From positions 95,959 through 159,958 of the forward strand of contig NZ_DF820486.1 in the NCBI RefSeq assembly GCF_000691805.2: 64,000 nucleotides of DNA, given 5' to 3'. A program made the position numbers and the translations under genes. Below the pieces are notes generated by a model. It saw only the letters and a list, made by a program, of their open reading frames with translations. It was not told where the DNA came from and did not search any database. This DNA comes from Weissella oryzae SG25 (lineage in GTDB: Bacteria > Bacillota > Bacilli > Lactobacillales > Lactobacillaceae). Below are positions 1 to 9,590 of this stretch, piece by piece; the stretch's first letter is position 1; each line of letters begins with the position of its first letter.

Positions 1-284
1 GATAACTCACTTTGTGTACGACCTAACCGCGTTAATTGATACCGTTGGCCTTCATGGATAAAAATTAAATGACCACCGTAGATTGCTTGCTGGCTTTGTT
101 GATAGGTATTAACACGGTTCCCACGCTTTTGCGGAAATCCGTATAACATAGCTACTATAAATTGATGTAGAGTCGTCTTGCCAGCGGCATTTAAACCATA
201 AATCACATTGAAGCCCTCTGTAAAATCAAATTCACGTTGGGTCCACTGACCAAAGCCCTCAATAATTGCTTTTTCAATTTTCAT
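1..284 (-). CDS. yhaN: YhaN-like AAA ATPase, N-terminal part (runs off window)
   Basis: The start codon is the ATG at 284 and the gene continues beyond base 1. The visible 94 residues begin MKIEKAIIEGFGQW and contain a Walker A motif, GLNAAGKTT, near residue 32, as in SMC/Rad50-like ATPases. The start overlaps the 3' end of the YhaO-like gene by 11 bases, which suggests translational coupling. In Firmicutes YhaN and YhaO form a pair resembling SbcC/SbcD (Rad50/Mre11) in DNA end processing. The coiled coil and C-terminal half lie outside the window, so the family call rests on the N-terminus and the neighbour. Confidence 0.8.
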   Translation of the reverse strand, partial: MKIEKAIIEGFGQWTQREFDFTEGFNVIYGLNAAGKTTLHQFIVAMLYGFPQKRGNRVNTYQQSQQAIYGGHLIFIHEGQRYQLTRLGRTQSEL

Positions 285-1479
285 CGCTACCCTCACCTCG
301 TGCTAGTGTTTGTATTTTCAAACTAACCGCTGTTTGTAGTTCCTGTAATTTTTCCGCTTGTAAAAACTCATGTAACAGCTCACTATCAACAACCTGTTTT
401 AACCCCAACGCTTGTAGATTATCCAAAGTAAACACTGCTGCGACACTAGTTTGCCAATCGGCCTGCGCTAGCTGAGGTAATTGATCTTCTATCTTTGCAG
501 CTAAGTAGGTCAATTCCCAGATATACCATTGGTCTTGCGTCCGTGAGTCTTGCATTAATTGCGCCTGTAATTGACCATTTGCTAGTAACGATTGAATCCT
601 TTCATCATTACTACTTAAAGCAAGGGTAATCAGTGCAAAATTATCATTATCGCCTTGTACATGTTGCCGAATATAATTACTTAAGTCATTCACAGCCAAA
701 TTTGCTGGTAAGATAAGCTTTTCTTGTAACCAAACAACTGGCGCCACATCAATAAATCGACCTTGCAATTGTCCACTCGCATCATCAACCAAGTAATAAC
801 CCTTATGTCCAGTCTCATTTTTATTCAAGCCCTGGAGATTACCAGAATAACCAATGAATGGCTGTTCTTGTAAAGTTTGCCGTACATGAATATGGCCTAA
901 GGCCCAGTAATCATAGTGCTTACTGTTCATCGCAGTTAAACTAAACGGGGCATAATCACCCTGTCCTGGCTGACCCAGTTCGCCATGATACAAGCCAATA
1001 TGATATTTACTAGCTTGATTGCGACTTGGAAATTGACTAAGCATATCTGCATTAATATGTTGTTGCCCGTAAGAAAAGCCTGAAAAAGTGACTAGTTCAC
1101 CATGCTTACTCATTAATTGTCGGCTTTCAACTTCTCCCTTAGCCAAAACAAATACATTATCTGGCCAAGGCAAGTCCCTCTTTTGTCCAACCATAAAATC
1201 ATGATTCCCATAAACTAGAACCACTTGAATTTTTGCAGCTTTTAATTCTTCAAAGGCATTTAAAGCCGTTAAAATAACTTGTGCATCGAGGCTTCCCCCA
1301 TCAAAAAGGTCCCCGGGTAGTATGACAAAATCAACGTCTTCAGCAATTGCATCTGCCACTAGGCGTTGAAATGCTGTATTACCAGCTTCTTGTATTAAAT
1401 TTTGGGCCCAATTTGGAATATTCCTTAGGCCTACAAAGGGATTACCCAAGTGAATATCGCCCGCATGAATGAATTTCAT
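274..1479 (-). CDS. yhaO: YhaO-like DNA repair exonuclease (metallophosphoesterase)
   Basis: This 401-residue protein has the calcineurin-like metallophosphoesterase signature of the Mre11/SbcD family in order: GDIHLG near residue 8, GDLFDG near 57, YGNHD near 91, a histidine in YHGELG near 163, and GHIH near 196. These residues ligate two metal ions. The family processes DNA ends together with an SMC-like ATPase partner, here the overlapping downstream gene. The remaining C-terminal part is the usual regulatory region. The length is normal and no damage is visible. Cytoplasmic. The identification is firm at family level; the substrate is inferred. Confidence 0.88.
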   Translation of the reverse strand: MKFIHAGDIHLGNPFVGLRNIPNWAQNLIQEAGNTAFQRLVADAIAEDVDFVILPGDLFDGGSLDAQVILTALNAFEELKAAKIQVVLVYGNHDFMVGQKRDLPWPDNVFVLAKGEVESRQLMSKHGELVTFSGFSYGQQHINADMLSQFPSRNQASKYHIGLYHGELGQPGQGDYAPFSLTAMNSKHYDYWALGHIHVRQTLQEQPFIGYSGNLQGLNKNETGHKGYYLVDDASGQLQGRFIDVAPVVWLQEKLILPANLAVNDLSNYIRQHVQGDNDNFALITLALSSNDERIQSLLANGQLQAQLMQDSRTQDQWYIWELTYLAAKIEDQLPQLAQADWQTSVAAVFTLDNLQALGLKQVVDSELLHEFLQAEKLQELQTAVSLKIQTLARGEGSDEN

Positions 1480-1632
1480 CCTTAATACTCCTTCAGTTCA
1501 TATGCTTTTTCTTATAACTTTCAACTAGTTAATCGGTTTAAATGTGTTAGTAAACCTAATCTAAGTATACTCAAACTTAAGCGTTTAAAACATATCCTTG
1601 TCAAAGTAACCGAACCATCTGTGTGTGTTTGT

Positions 1633-1680
1633 AAAAAAAGCTAAGCCTGCGTGCATAATCAACGCTGGCTTAGCTTTTTT
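1633..1680 (-). terminator. intrinsic terminator after UPF0342 gene
   Basis: A stem of AAAAAGCTAAGCC with its complement GGCTTAGCTTTTT encloses a loop of about 19 bases, with a T run on the minus strand. It lies 18 bases after the stop of the UPF0342 gene and separates it from yhaO. Confidence 0.8.
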
Positions 1681-1697
1681 AGAGTTGCTAAACTAAA

Positions 1698-2045
1698 TTA
1701 CTTTGCTGCATACAAATCAGCGATTGGCTTAGTAACAATATCATTAATTTCAACTAACAGTGCATTTAAAGCTTGCTCTGCTTGCATCAAATTTTTCAAT
1801 GGCTCAATTGCATCCATTTGTGTTGCAACTGCTTGCCAATTTTTAATTTGCTCTTCATTTGGCTCTTGACCAGCTTGCATTGTTTGGTTAATGTCAGCTT
1901 GCGCAACTTGGAAGCGACTAAAAACCTCAGTTGCTGCTGCATCAGCTTGCACAGCAGTAAAAGCATCACGTAGTGTCTTATACTGAGCAGTCTCAACCAA
2001 TTCGCTTTGTAGCTTGTTAATTGTATCGTAAATATTAATCATCAT
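1698..2045 (-). CDS. UPF0342 / YheA-YlbF family protein
   Basis: A 115-residue, largely helical protein beginning MMINIYDT, resembling the YlbF/YmcA superfamily and specifically the UPF0342 (YheA) proteins of lactic acid bacteria. No catalytic motif is visible. Relatives such as YlbF and YmcA act as adaptors in RNA maturation and competence or biofilm control in Bacillus, but the UPF0342 branch has no settled role. An AAGGA site lies seven bases before the ATG. It sits downstream of the PBP gene with a 39-base gap and is closed by its own terminator, so it may be the last gene of an argR-pbp-UPF0342 transcript. Confidence 0.75.
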   Translation of the reverse strand: MMINIYDTINKLQSELVETAQYKTLRDAFTAVQADAAATEVFSRFQVAQADINQTMQAGQEPNEEQIKNWQAVATQMDAIEPLKNLMQAEQALNALLVEINDIVTKPIADLYAAK

Positions 2046-2084
2046 CGTACCATCCTTTTTCTTAATTATCGCATATTTAAAGGT

Positions 2085-4211
2085 CTAATTGCCAAAGATT
2101 CCCTGCACGATATTATTCGCACCCTTAGTAATATTGTCCCAAGTAGATGTAACCGCACTTTTGAAGTTTTGCATCAAATCATTGGTAGAGCCTGAACTTG
2201 TACTACTACTAGTACCGTTAGCACTATTAGTGCCTAGAGCTTGATTAGCCAAGGTTGTTTCGACACTTTGTACACCAAATTTCGTCTGTGCTGTATTTGG
2301 TAGAATATCGGTCAATTCCGCCTTCATCAATGGACCAACCGTCTTTGCCAAGTACGGTGAAATATAATCACTTCCTGAGGTATTATCTAAACCACCCCAA
2401 GTAACATCAACAATATCCGGAGTATAGGCTACTGCCCAAGAATCAGTTGCTGCAGCAGTATTTTCATCAGCCGCTACCTCGGTGGTTCCAGTCTTACCCG
2501 CAACCGTATAACCGGCCGGCTTAGCGCTGGCACCCGTTCCATAAGTATAGACTCCTAGCATCATCTGCGTCATTTCATTGGCAACTTTATTTGACCAAAG
2601 GCGTGTTTGCTTAGGCTGGTAGCTAGCTACCTCTTTACCTGAAGAATCGACAATTTTAGTGATAAAGTGCGCATTAGACATTACGCCACCATTTGCAAAA
2701 CTAGTATAGGCTTGTGCTAATTGTAATGGTGTCACACCCTTAGTTAGACCACCAATTGCCATTGATAAGTTCTTATCTTTCTTGGTTAGCGGTAAGCCAG
2801 CTTTAATACCGGCATCATAACCAGCTTGCACCCCAATCTGGTCTAAAATCCAAACTGCTGGGATATTATAAGAATACTCAATTGCTTTATACATCGGTAC
2901 GGGACCAGAAACATAATTGCTAGCATTGGTTGGTGCATAATTATCAGTTCCAAAGGTCATCGGTTCATTCTTTAGCATTGAATCATAGCTAAAGCCACGA
3001 CTTAAAGATGGTGCATAGTCAACAATTGGTTTAATGGTTGAACCTGGTTGCCGATAAGACTGCGTTGCTCGGTTCAACCCCAAAAATACGTGTTCACCAC
3101 GACCACCAACCACAGCACGCACACCACCTGTCCGTGCATCTAAGACCACACTTGCTGCTTGCGAATTTTCGCCAATTGGATTCAGCGCACTATCAGCGAA
3201 GGCCGTCTGTACATTACTCTGATCTTTTTGATTCAAAGTCGTGTAAATTCGATACCCGTTATTCAGTAAATCAGTCTGCGAAATACCATACTTTGCCGTT
3301 GCTTCTTCAAGCACCGCATCAAAATAATAAGGATACTTATAGCCATTATTACTAATATCATGCTTTTCAGCCCCTAATTCAGTTGCTTTAAAAGCATTCG
3401 CCTGATTAGCTGCCAACTTTTTGTCGTTGACCATATTAGTAATAACTTGATTTCGCCGGGCCAAAGTACCACTTGGATTATTGAAGGGATTATAACCATT
3501 TGGCGATTGCAACATCCCGACCAGCATCGCTGCTTGATTAACCGTCAAATCAGCAGCATTAACTCCAAAATACTTCTGCGCAGCATCCTGAATCCCCCAT
3601 ACGTCCTCACCAAAGTAGGCTGAATTTAGATACATCGTCAAAATATCATTTTTACTGTAAACTTTTTCCACCTGAATGGCTAAGAATAATTCACGTACCT
3701 TCCGCGTTATGCTCTGATTTTGCGTTAGAAAGGCATTTTTAACCAACTGCTGGGTAATTGTTGAACCACCAGCTGCCGCATTAACTCCGCGAATTCGATA
3801 CCAAATCGTCGTAAGTAGCCCTCGGGTCATTCCCTTAACTGAAAACCCAGGTTCATGGTAAAAATTTCGATCCTCAGTTGCCAATAAAGCGCTAACCACA
3901 TTTGGTGAAATTTTGTTGTAATTAATATAATCACCCTTTTGACCAGCAATCGAGCCTGCTTTATTACCATCACTATCATAAACTGTCGTAGGGGTTTTTA
4001 ACTGGCTCATCAAATCACGTACATCAGTTGTTTTCGCCTCTAGTGTACCCAAGGCACTAATCGTTAAAAAAATAGCTAGTAGTAAGACTACTAACCAACG
4101 TGTAATTTGAAAACGATGCCACCATGGTTGCACATGCTTAGCAAACCAAGGAGCAACCCGACCTTTATGCCAAGCCCACCATCGTTTAAAGATATTTTTA
4201 TTTGCTTTCAT
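2085..4211 (-). CDS. pbp1A: class A penicillin-binding protein (PBP1A-type)
   Basis: A bifunctional peptidoglycan glycosyltransferase and transpeptidase of about 708 residues. It has a short basic cytoplasmic N-terminus, one membrane anchor near residues 35-57, a GT51 domain with the catalytic EDRNFYHEPG motif and GGSTITQQLVKN, and a transpeptidase domain with SxxK in PGSTIKP, SYN, and KTGT. A low-complexity Ser/Thr/Asn-rich tail follows. I chose the ATG at 4211 because AGGA lies six bases upstream; a TTG at 4229 inside argR would add six residues. It follows argR by eight bases, so co-transcription is likely. Acts outside the membrane in cell-wall synthesis. Confidence 0.93.
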   Translation of the reverse strand: MKANKNIFKRWWAWHKGRVAPWFAKHVQPWWHRFQITRWLVVLLLAIFLTISALGTLEAKTTDVRDLMSQLKTPTTVYDSDGNKAGSIAGQKGDYINYNKISPNVVSALLATEDRNFYHEPGFSVKGMTRGLLTTIWYRIRGVNAAAGGSTITQQLVKNAFLTQNQSITRKVRELFLAIQVEKVYSKNDILTMYLNSAYFGEDVWGIQDAAQKYFGVNAADLTVNQAAMLVGMLQSPNGYNPFNNPSGTLARRNQVITNMVNDKKLAANQANAFKATELGAEKHDISNNGYKYPYYFDAVLEEATAKYGISQTDLLNNGYRIYTTLNQKDQSNVQTAFADSALNPIGENSQAASVVLDARTGGVRAVVGGRGEHVFLGLNRATQSYRQPGSTIKPIVDYAPSLSRGFSYDSMLKNEPMTFGTDNYAPTNASNYVSGPVPMYKAIEYSYNIPAVWILDQIGVQAGYDAGIKAGLPLTKKDKNLSMAIGGLTKGVTPLQLAQAYTSFANGGVMSNAHFITKIVDSSGKEVASYQPKQTRLWSNKVANEMTQMMLGVYTYGTGASAKPAGYTVAGKTGTTEVAADENTAAATDSWAVAYTPDIVDVTWGGLDNTSGSDYISPYLAKTVGPLMKAELTDILPNTAQTKFGVQSVETTLANQALGTNSANGTSSSTSSGSTNDLMQNFKSAVTSTWDNITKGANNIVQGIFGN

Positions 4212-4219
4212 AGAGTATC

Positions 4220-4681
4220 CTATTGCCAACTATTAAATAACGCTTCAAGCCGGCTCGCCGCATCAACTGATGGTGCTGTAACATAAATCGTGTCATGCCC
4301 GGCCAAGGTACCTAATAAGTCATCCATTTCTTCATCGTCTAAGGCCGCACCCAAGCGATTACCATAGCCAGGTAGAGTCTTGATTACAATCATAAATTCA
4401 ACTCGTTGCATACTTTGTACCAAGTCACTATATAGACTGGCTAAACGATCATTATCATCATTTGTATTTCCATCAAAGGCCATTAACTGATAACGATTTC
4501 GTCCTTGACTATCTGGTCGTCGAATAATCAACAACTCCTTAATGTCACGTGAAACTGTTGCCTGAGTTACTTCCACGCCAGCTTGTTCAAGGTGTTGCAT
4601 TAATTCTTCTTGTGAGTCAATTACACGCTCCTCAATTAATTCTAAAATTAATGCTTGTCGTTCTTTTTTGCGCAGTGCCAT
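4220..4681 (-). CDS. argR: arginine repressor family regulator (ArgR/AhrC)
   Basis: A 153-residue protein with an N-terminal winged helix (about residues 1-70, QATVSRDIKELLI recognition region) and a C-terminal oligomerisation and arginine-binding domain with GTLAGHDTIYV. ArgR-type proteins form hexamers and bind ARG boxes when arginine is present. No arginine biosynthesis or deiminase genes are nearby, so targets are unknown; lactic acid bacteria often carry several paralogues. A CGGGGG Shine-Dalgarno lies seven bases before the ATG. The promoter-proximal gene of the argR-pbp1A unit. Confidence 0.9.
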   Translation of the reverse strand: MALRKKERQALILELIEERVIDSQEELMQHLEQAGVEVTQATVSRDIKELLIIRRPDSQGRNRYQLMAFDGNTNDDNDRLASLYSDLVQSMQRVEFMIVIKTLPGYGNRLGAALDDEEMDDLLGTLAGHDTIYVTAPSVDAASRLEALFNSWQ

Positions 4682-4721
4682 TTAATAACCCCCGTAAATT
4701 AATACCGTTACCACTATGTAT

Positions 4722-4727
4722 ATTATA
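4722..4727 (-). promoter_or_regulatory. -10 box (TATAAT) upstream of argR
   Basis: A perfect TATAAT reading on the minus strand, about 40 bases before the argR start. The -35 region is AT-rich and poorly matched, so this is a moderate promoter call. Confidence 0.5.
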
Positions 4728-4872
4728 ACCAATTTATTTAACTTTTTCTTAATTCATATTAAAAATGTTAAAAACGAATAAAAGTCCGCAGAATTGAGCA
4801 TAGCACAGAACCAACCTTTTTCCAAAAGGATCCTCTTGCTTACCAAAACTTACGGACTAATAATATTTTTTC

Positions 4873-6486
4873 CTAAACTAAATCACGCCGGCGATAACCA
4901 ATATAGCCAAATACCATTAAGCAGACAGCCACGCCAATTAAACCAAGTAAAGTTCCTGTTTTCACTGTTACAACTGGCAGCTGATAAGTCCAACCAAAAG
5001 GCGCTAATTTTAGCAAACCTAGTGGAATATGGAACATTTCTTTCATATAAGTTAATAAAAAGAAAATACCAAAATAGCCATACAGAGCACCAATTATTTT
5101 GGGGAACCAACCTATAACTAGGGCAATTATGCCAACTGCTACAACAATCGTTGGCATATAGCCAAAGAGTGCTTTAATAAACATTGCATGAGGCAAAGCA
5201 TCACCGACACTCTGACGGGCTGCAAACCAAAGGGTTAAAATCCCAATCGTCCAAGTCAATAGTGCCGTGAACAAACCGCCAATTGTATATGTCAAAAATA
5301 GGCGTCTACGCGTAACTCTAGTTCCACTAAGTAAATCATAAGCCCCTGAATGAGCATCTTTATTCTGCCTTTGCATTACCATTAAAGCAGCAAAAATTAC
5401 CATCGCTGCCATAAAAACAATAATCATTGCCAAAAATGACTCATAAACTTTGTTTTGCATTTGATGCAATACTTTTAAGCCCATAATTTGTTGTAACTCA
5501 GGCGACGTGTCCACCATCTTACCCACCTGCACAAAGAGGCCACCATACATTACACCTAAAAACACCAAGCCCAAAGTCCAGCCCCAAACTACTTTTTGCT
5601 CTAAGCGAATAAAAAGTGTTACATAACTGCGTAGAGCAAAACTAGCTCTTTGGCGCCCATGTCCGTTAAATTGCCAAAAGCCTGCACCTAAGTCACGCCG
5701 ACTAATCAAGTAATAACTTGTCGTAAACATTAGCAAGATAACAATTATCATCGGCCACAGATAGCTCAAATTGTTTTGCGCAAAAATCTGCATGTCTTCT
5801 AGCCAATTAAAGGGTGATAAATAGTGCCAACTTGGGTAATGACTTGCGCCATCAATTACACTACGTAACCCATAAGTCAAAACCAACAATCCGTAGAGGG
5901 TAAAAGCCGTTGCTCTTGCATCTGCAAAAAGTTGTGCTGCTAGAACTGTGATTGCCCCAAACATTAACCCAAAAATAGCTAAGGCCAAAGCAAACAAGGC
6001 ATAGCCTATTAAGTTAGCACCATTCATCTGAATTAACATTGAACCGGCAAAAATTAGGACAGCTAACAAGCCGTTTACAATGATTAGCTCAGTAATCACT
6101 ACCAAGACAGGTTGGGTTGCTTTAACAGCCCTAGAACGTATCAATTCAGTTGCCCCACTATCCTCATCACCGCGAGTTCCCCGCGTAGCAAGCTGAATGT
6201 TCATTAAGGCCACTAAGACGCCCATCATCGCCATCATTAAAGCTGCAAATAAAATTGCCGTCGTCATCTGATGGCCAACTGGCAACCGGCCGAATAGTGC
6301 CGCCACCATTGGTGAATTGAGCATCGATTTTAATGAAGCAACTTCGCTAGGCGTATTATAAAGCGTTGCTAGTTTTGATACACCAGAAATTATTATCATT
6401 ACATTCACAATTAACCAGACAATAATGACCCGTAAGTCACGTTTTAGGGCAGCTAGTAATAGCCAACGAAAGTTATTCTTGATCAT
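4873..6486 (-). CDS. ABC-2 type exporter permease (polyketide/tetronasin exporter-like)
   Basis: A 537-residue, very hydrophobic protein with about twelve predicted membrane segments in two similar halves, the arrangement of the putative exporters of polyketide antibiotics. It starts MIKNNFRWLL at an ATG preceded by GGAGG and overlaps the 3' end of the ATPase gene by 14 bases. With that ATPase it should form an efflux pump; the substrate cannot be told from sequence. The permease frame is intact, although its ATPase partner is frameshifted. Confidence 0.8.
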   Translation of the reverse strand: MIKNNFRWLLLAALKRDLRVIIVWLIVNVMIIISGVSKLATLYNTPSEVASLKSMLNSPMVAALFGRLPVGHQMTTAILFAALMMAMMGVLVALMNIQLATRGTRGDEDSGATELIRSRAVKATQPVLVVITELIIVNGLLAVLIFAGSMLIQMNGANLIGYALFALALAIFGLMFGAITVLAAQLFADARATAFTLYGLLVLTYGLRSVIDGASHYPSWHYLSPFNWLEDMQIFAQNNLSYLWPMIIVILLMFTTSYYLISRRDLGAGFWQFNGHGRQRASFALRSYVTLFIRLEQKVVWGWTLGLVFLGVMYGGLFVQVGKMVDTSPELQQIMGLKVLHQMQNKVYESFLAMIIVFMAAMVIFAALMVMQRQNKDAHSGAYDLLSGTRVTRRRLFLTYTIGGLFTALLTWTIGILTLWFAARQSVGDALPHAMFIKALFGYMPTIVVAVGIIALVIGWFPKIIGALYGYFGIFFLLTYMKEMFHIPLGLLKLAPFGWTYQLPVVTVKTGTLLGLIGVAVCLMVFGYIGYRRRDLV

Positions 6487-7380
6487 CCGTGGCTACCTCC
6501 TTGTCTTCTACATAAAACTGTAAGAAGATATCCTCTAATGTTGGTGGTGTAATCTGTAAATCATGCACCATCATTTGACCCAAACTAGCTAAAACTGTTG
6601 GAAGTGCTTCATGGCTAACCGTAAAGGAAATTTTATTACCACTTTGCGTAAAATGTGCCTCTTGGCTAAACTTAGCGGCATTAGTCGCATCAGCCAACAC
6701 GGCTTGTACATTCAATGCGGAAAGCTCCTGCATCTCTGCTAACGTACCAATCTTAACAATCGCACCTTGCCGAATAATTGCAACACGGTCAACCATTTTT
6801 CAACTTCCGATAAAATATGTGACGATAACAAGACCGTTTTCCCAGCGGTCTTTAGCGCCAATACTTCTTCTTGAAAATTTCGTTCCTGTAAAGGATCCAA
6901 ACCTGAGGTTGGCTCATCAAATATATATAAATCGGCATCCGCGGCAAAAGCAGCAATCAAAGCCACCTTTTGCCGGTTACCCTTTGAATATGTCCGGGCC
7001 TTTTTCTTAGGATCAAGTTCAAACTTTTTTATTAGGGCGTCCGTTCGATCTGTCCGTGGATGACCACCTAAGCGAAGTAATAAATCAATGATTTCACCAC
7101 CGGTTAAATTCGGCCATAAAAAGACGTCGCCTGGTACGTAGGCAATTTTCTGGTGGCTTTCTAAGACGTTTGCTTGTGCATCTTGACCTAAAATTTTAAT
7201 GCTGCCACTATCTTCTTTCAAAAGTCCCAAGATTGTCCGCAAAGTTGTTGATTTTCCGGCACCATTAGGTCCCAAAAATCCAAACACTTCACCCTGATTG
7301 ATTGAAAATGTAACATCTTTCAAGGCCTGAAACTTGCCAAAATATTTATTGACCCGGTCAAGCTCTAATACTTTTGTCAT
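6473..7380 (-). pseudogene. ABC transporter ATP-binding protein, frameshifted in a poly-A run
   Basis: The ATP-binding partner of the adjacent permease. The N-terminal frame (7380-6739, about 200 normal residues) has Walker A GPNGAGKST, signature YSKGNRQKVAL, Walker B LYIFDEPTSGLD and the H-loop SSHILSEVEK. At about 6796 the frame shifts. The expected continuation, MVDRVAIIRQG, is in the -1 frame from 6796 to 6473 and holds the C-terminal regulatory part. The minus strand reads GAAAAATGG; one more A would restore a 301-residue protein. The original frame runs 18 codons further to a stop. It could be a true mutation, a sequencing error, or slippage at the A run. The whole nucleotide-binding core lies before the shift. 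Confidence 0.75.
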
Positions 7381-7546
7381 TTTATAATCCTCATTCTTTC
7401 AGCTGGGGTAAAAGCTTATGCCATTATTATGCTCGCTGTTTTCACCATACACAAGCTAATTAACAATAAGTTCACTCTTTAAATTATCATACAAAATCTA
7501 TTATTTTAAGAAGTAAATACTAAAAATTATTGTACTATGCACTTAG

Positions 7547-7579
7547 TAAAAAAAAGCAGTCAACCATCTGGTCAACTGC
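7547..7579 (-). terminator. intrinsic terminator after UPF0340 gene
   Basis: On the minus strand GCAGTTGACC and GGTTGACTGC form a stem with a small internal loop, followed by eight T. It closes the kinase / S component / UPF0340 unit. Confidence 0.75.
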
Positions 7580-7594
7580 ATAAAAAATTTTGCC

Positions 7595-8158
7595 TTAGGC
7601 TTGCATCTCAAAACGATATACGGCACGTTCCCCACCAATTTTTTTAGGCCGACTTGTCAAAGCTGTAACATGGGCTGCACCGAGTTCTTTTATCGCTGGA
7701 CGAACCGGAATTTGAACATGTTTAACATGCATACCAATCGCTGTATCGCCAATATCAATGCCAGCTTTTGCTACAATAAATTCAACTTCGACCGGGTCAT
7801 TCATTAGTTCATAGCTAGCAACCTGTCCAGCACCGCCGGCGTGTAAAGCGGGTACTACGGTTACAATTTCTAAATCCTTTTTTTCAGCTAGTTCACGTTC
7901 AACCAATAAAGCGCGATTTAAATGTTCGCAAGCTTGAACAGCGAGATAAATTCCCTTCTCAGTCAACTTACTATGGATTACCTGCATAACTGCTCGCCCA
8001 ATTTCCAAAGAAGAGCCTTGCCCAATTTTTTCACCAGCAACTTCCGATGATGAAAAACCAACAACAAAAATTTCACCAGCTTTAATACCAGTCTGCAACA
8101 AAACATCATCTATAATTGCTGCGGTATCAGCCTTAATTTTTTCAAGTTCCACTATCAT
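7595..8158 (-). CDS. UPF0340 / TIGR01440 family protein (YwlG-like)
   Basis: A 187-residue protein of the UPF0340 family, with conserved stretches [18 protein letters not shown] near residue 32 and [13 protein letters not shown] near 73. The function is not established. I chose the ATG at 8158 because GAGG precedes it by nine bases; it begins four bases after the S-component stop. An upstream start inside that gene would add eight residues. The last gene of a three-gene unit with a vitamin-type S component and a ThiD/PdxK kinase, which hints at a link to cofactor salvage, but this is inference. Confidence 0.8.
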   Translation of the reverse strand: MIVELEKIKADTAAIIDDVLLQTGIKAGEIFVVGFSSSEVAGEKIGQGSSLEIGRAVMQVIHSKLTEKGIYLAVQACEHLNRALLVERELAEKKDLEIVTVVPALHAGGAGQVASYELMNDPVEVEFIVAKAGIDIGDTAIGMHVKHVQIPVRPAIKELGAAHVTALTSRPKKIGGERAVYRFEMQA

Positions 8159-8162
8159 AATA

Positions 8163-8657
8163 TTAAACCTCGATTCGCTCAATAACTTGTTTTAGACTAG
8201 GATACAAAATTAATGCGCCCAAACCACCTAATATTTCCTGTAAAAAATTAGTTGATAATAAATCAACAATTGCACCGCCTAGACCTAATAAGATTAAATC
8301 AGCGATGAAATAGCCCACTAGCATCACAAATGCACCTAAAATAACTGCGCCCAACCGCTTATAACCCCTTGCCTGCCAACCGTATTTCCCAACAACATAA
8401 CCTTGAATACCATGAATAAATAAGGAAAAAAACATATATTGTGGATAACCAGATAAAAAGTCAATCATAAAGGCTGCAATTCCGCCAACTAATAGTCCCC
8501 GTCGCGGACCATAAATTAGCGCAATTATAAAAATCATCAAATCAACCAAGGTAAAAATACCACCGCCCACTGGAATTTTGATTACAAAACCCAAAGCGGC
8601 GGTTAAAGCAATTAAAATTGCATCTTCACTAATCATTCGTATCTTAGTCTGCTTCAT
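8163..8657 (-). CDS. ECF transporter S component, probably vitamin B6 or HMP type
   Basis: A 164-residue membrane protein with about five to six predicted helices. The glycine-rich segment [10 protein letters not shown] and the [15 protein letters not shown] loop are typical of ECF substrate-binding subunits. The ATG at 8657 is preceded by AAGGGA. It follows the ThiD/PdxK-family kinase by 28 bases, so the likely ligand is pyridoxine-type vitamin B6 or hydroxymethylpyrimidine. It needs the shared EcfA-EcfA'-EcfT module, which is not in this window. A longer reading frame reaches upstream into the kinase gene and is rejected as the start. Confidence 0.75.
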   Translation of the reverse strand: MKQTKIRMISEDAILIALTAALGFVIKIPVGGGIFTLVDLMIFIIALIYGPRRGLLVGGIAAFMIDFLSGYPQYMFFSLFIHGIQGYVVGKYGWQARGYKRLGAVILGAFVMLVGYFIADLILLGLGGAIVDLLSTNFLQEILGGLGALILYPSLKQVIERIEV

Positions 8658-8685
8658 TGCCGGAGGTTCCCTTCTTGTTAGCTTT

Positions 8686-9489
8686 TCATCTTTGCTTGTA
8701 GCGCCTTGCACCCTGCCAAACATTCCCCAAATTTGTTTCAATCGGAACACCAGCTTGAATCCCTTGATAGACAAAGTCCTTTGCGTCTTCAACTGCGCCT
8801 AATAAGTTCAACCCCAAACTTAAGTTAGCCGTAATTGCAGCGGCAAAAGTACAGCCTGCACCGTTGACAGTCACAGCGTTTAACATCGTTTTCTCAAAAT
8901 AATGTACATTTTGTTCACTATCTAACAACAAATCAATTGCTTCTGTCCCAGCTAACCGTTTACCGCCTTTTATCACAACACTGCCATTAAAATCACTTTG
9001 AATTTGTTGTGCCAAGGACAACAGTCCGGTCGGAGTTGTGGGTACTGGCCTATTAGCCAATAATGCTGCTTCACTTAGATTAGGTGTAATTACATCAGCA
9101 TAGGGGAAAATATTTGTACGCATGGCTTGTACCAAATCAGCTAAATCAAGTTGATTGGCTTCTTTAAAAATCAAAACCGGATCAAAAACGACTAACTTAG
9201 TGGGGCTTTCCTTTAGGTACTGCCCAACTAATTCAATCAATTCAACCGTTGGCAATAAGCCCAGCTTGATTCCCTCAAGATCCGGCAAGGCAAAGATTGT
9301 CGCTAATTGTTCATCAAGTTGCTGGACTTCAGTCGGATAAATTTTAAAATCGTGCTGTACATTTGTAACAATCGAAGTAATTGCCGCTAAACCAAATAGA
9401 CCATACTCACTAAAAGTTGCTAAATCTGCCTGTAGGCCGCCGGCTGCTAGCGGGTCTGAACCCGCAATCGTTAAAACTTTTTTTACCAC
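8686..9489 (-). CDS. ThiD/PdxK-family kinase (pyridoxine or HMP kinase)
   Basis: A 267-residue ribokinase-superfamily enzyme. The N-terminus TIAGSDPLAAGGLQADL is typical of hydroxymethylpyrimidine and pyridoxine kinases. VIKGGK near residue 180 and NGAGCTFAAAI near 212 form the anion hole and catalytic region; the cysteine is the one found in ThiD-like pyridoxal kinases. It phosphorylates HMP(-P) or B6 vitamers with ATP in the cytoplasm. No thiE or thiM is adjacent and the next gene is an S component, so B6 salvage is as likely as thiamine. The start is a GTG preceded by GGGGG. Confidence 0.82.
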   Translation of the reverse strand: MVKKVLTIAGSDPLAAGGLQADLATFSEYGLFGLAAITSIVTNVQHDFKIYPTEVQQLDEQLATIFALPDLEGIKLGLLPTVELIELVGQYLKESPTKLVVFDPVLIFKEANQLDLADLVQAMRTNIFPYADVITPNLSEAALLANRPVPTTPTGLLSLAQQIQSDFNGSVVIKGGKRLAGTEAIDLLLDSEQNVHYFEKTMLNAVTVNGAGCTFAAAITANLSLGLNLLGAVEDAKDFVYQGIQAGVPIETNLGNVWQGARRYKQR

Positions 9490-9590
9490 CTATATTTACC
9501 CCCAAGCGCCTTGTTTTAACTATTGTAGCCCATTTTTTACGTTCTGGTTGCACAGCTTTGCAAGATTAAAGTGAAACTTGTTTAACCAAC

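Noticed and set aside
3038..3355. Plus-strand reading frame of about 105 codons
   Set aside because: It lies wholly inside the transpeptidase part of the PBP gene on the other strand, with no start site or family signal.
4794..5117. Plus-strand reading frame of about 107 codons
   Set aside because: It is antisense to the end of the ABC permease gene, has no Shine-Dalgarno and a random-looking composition.
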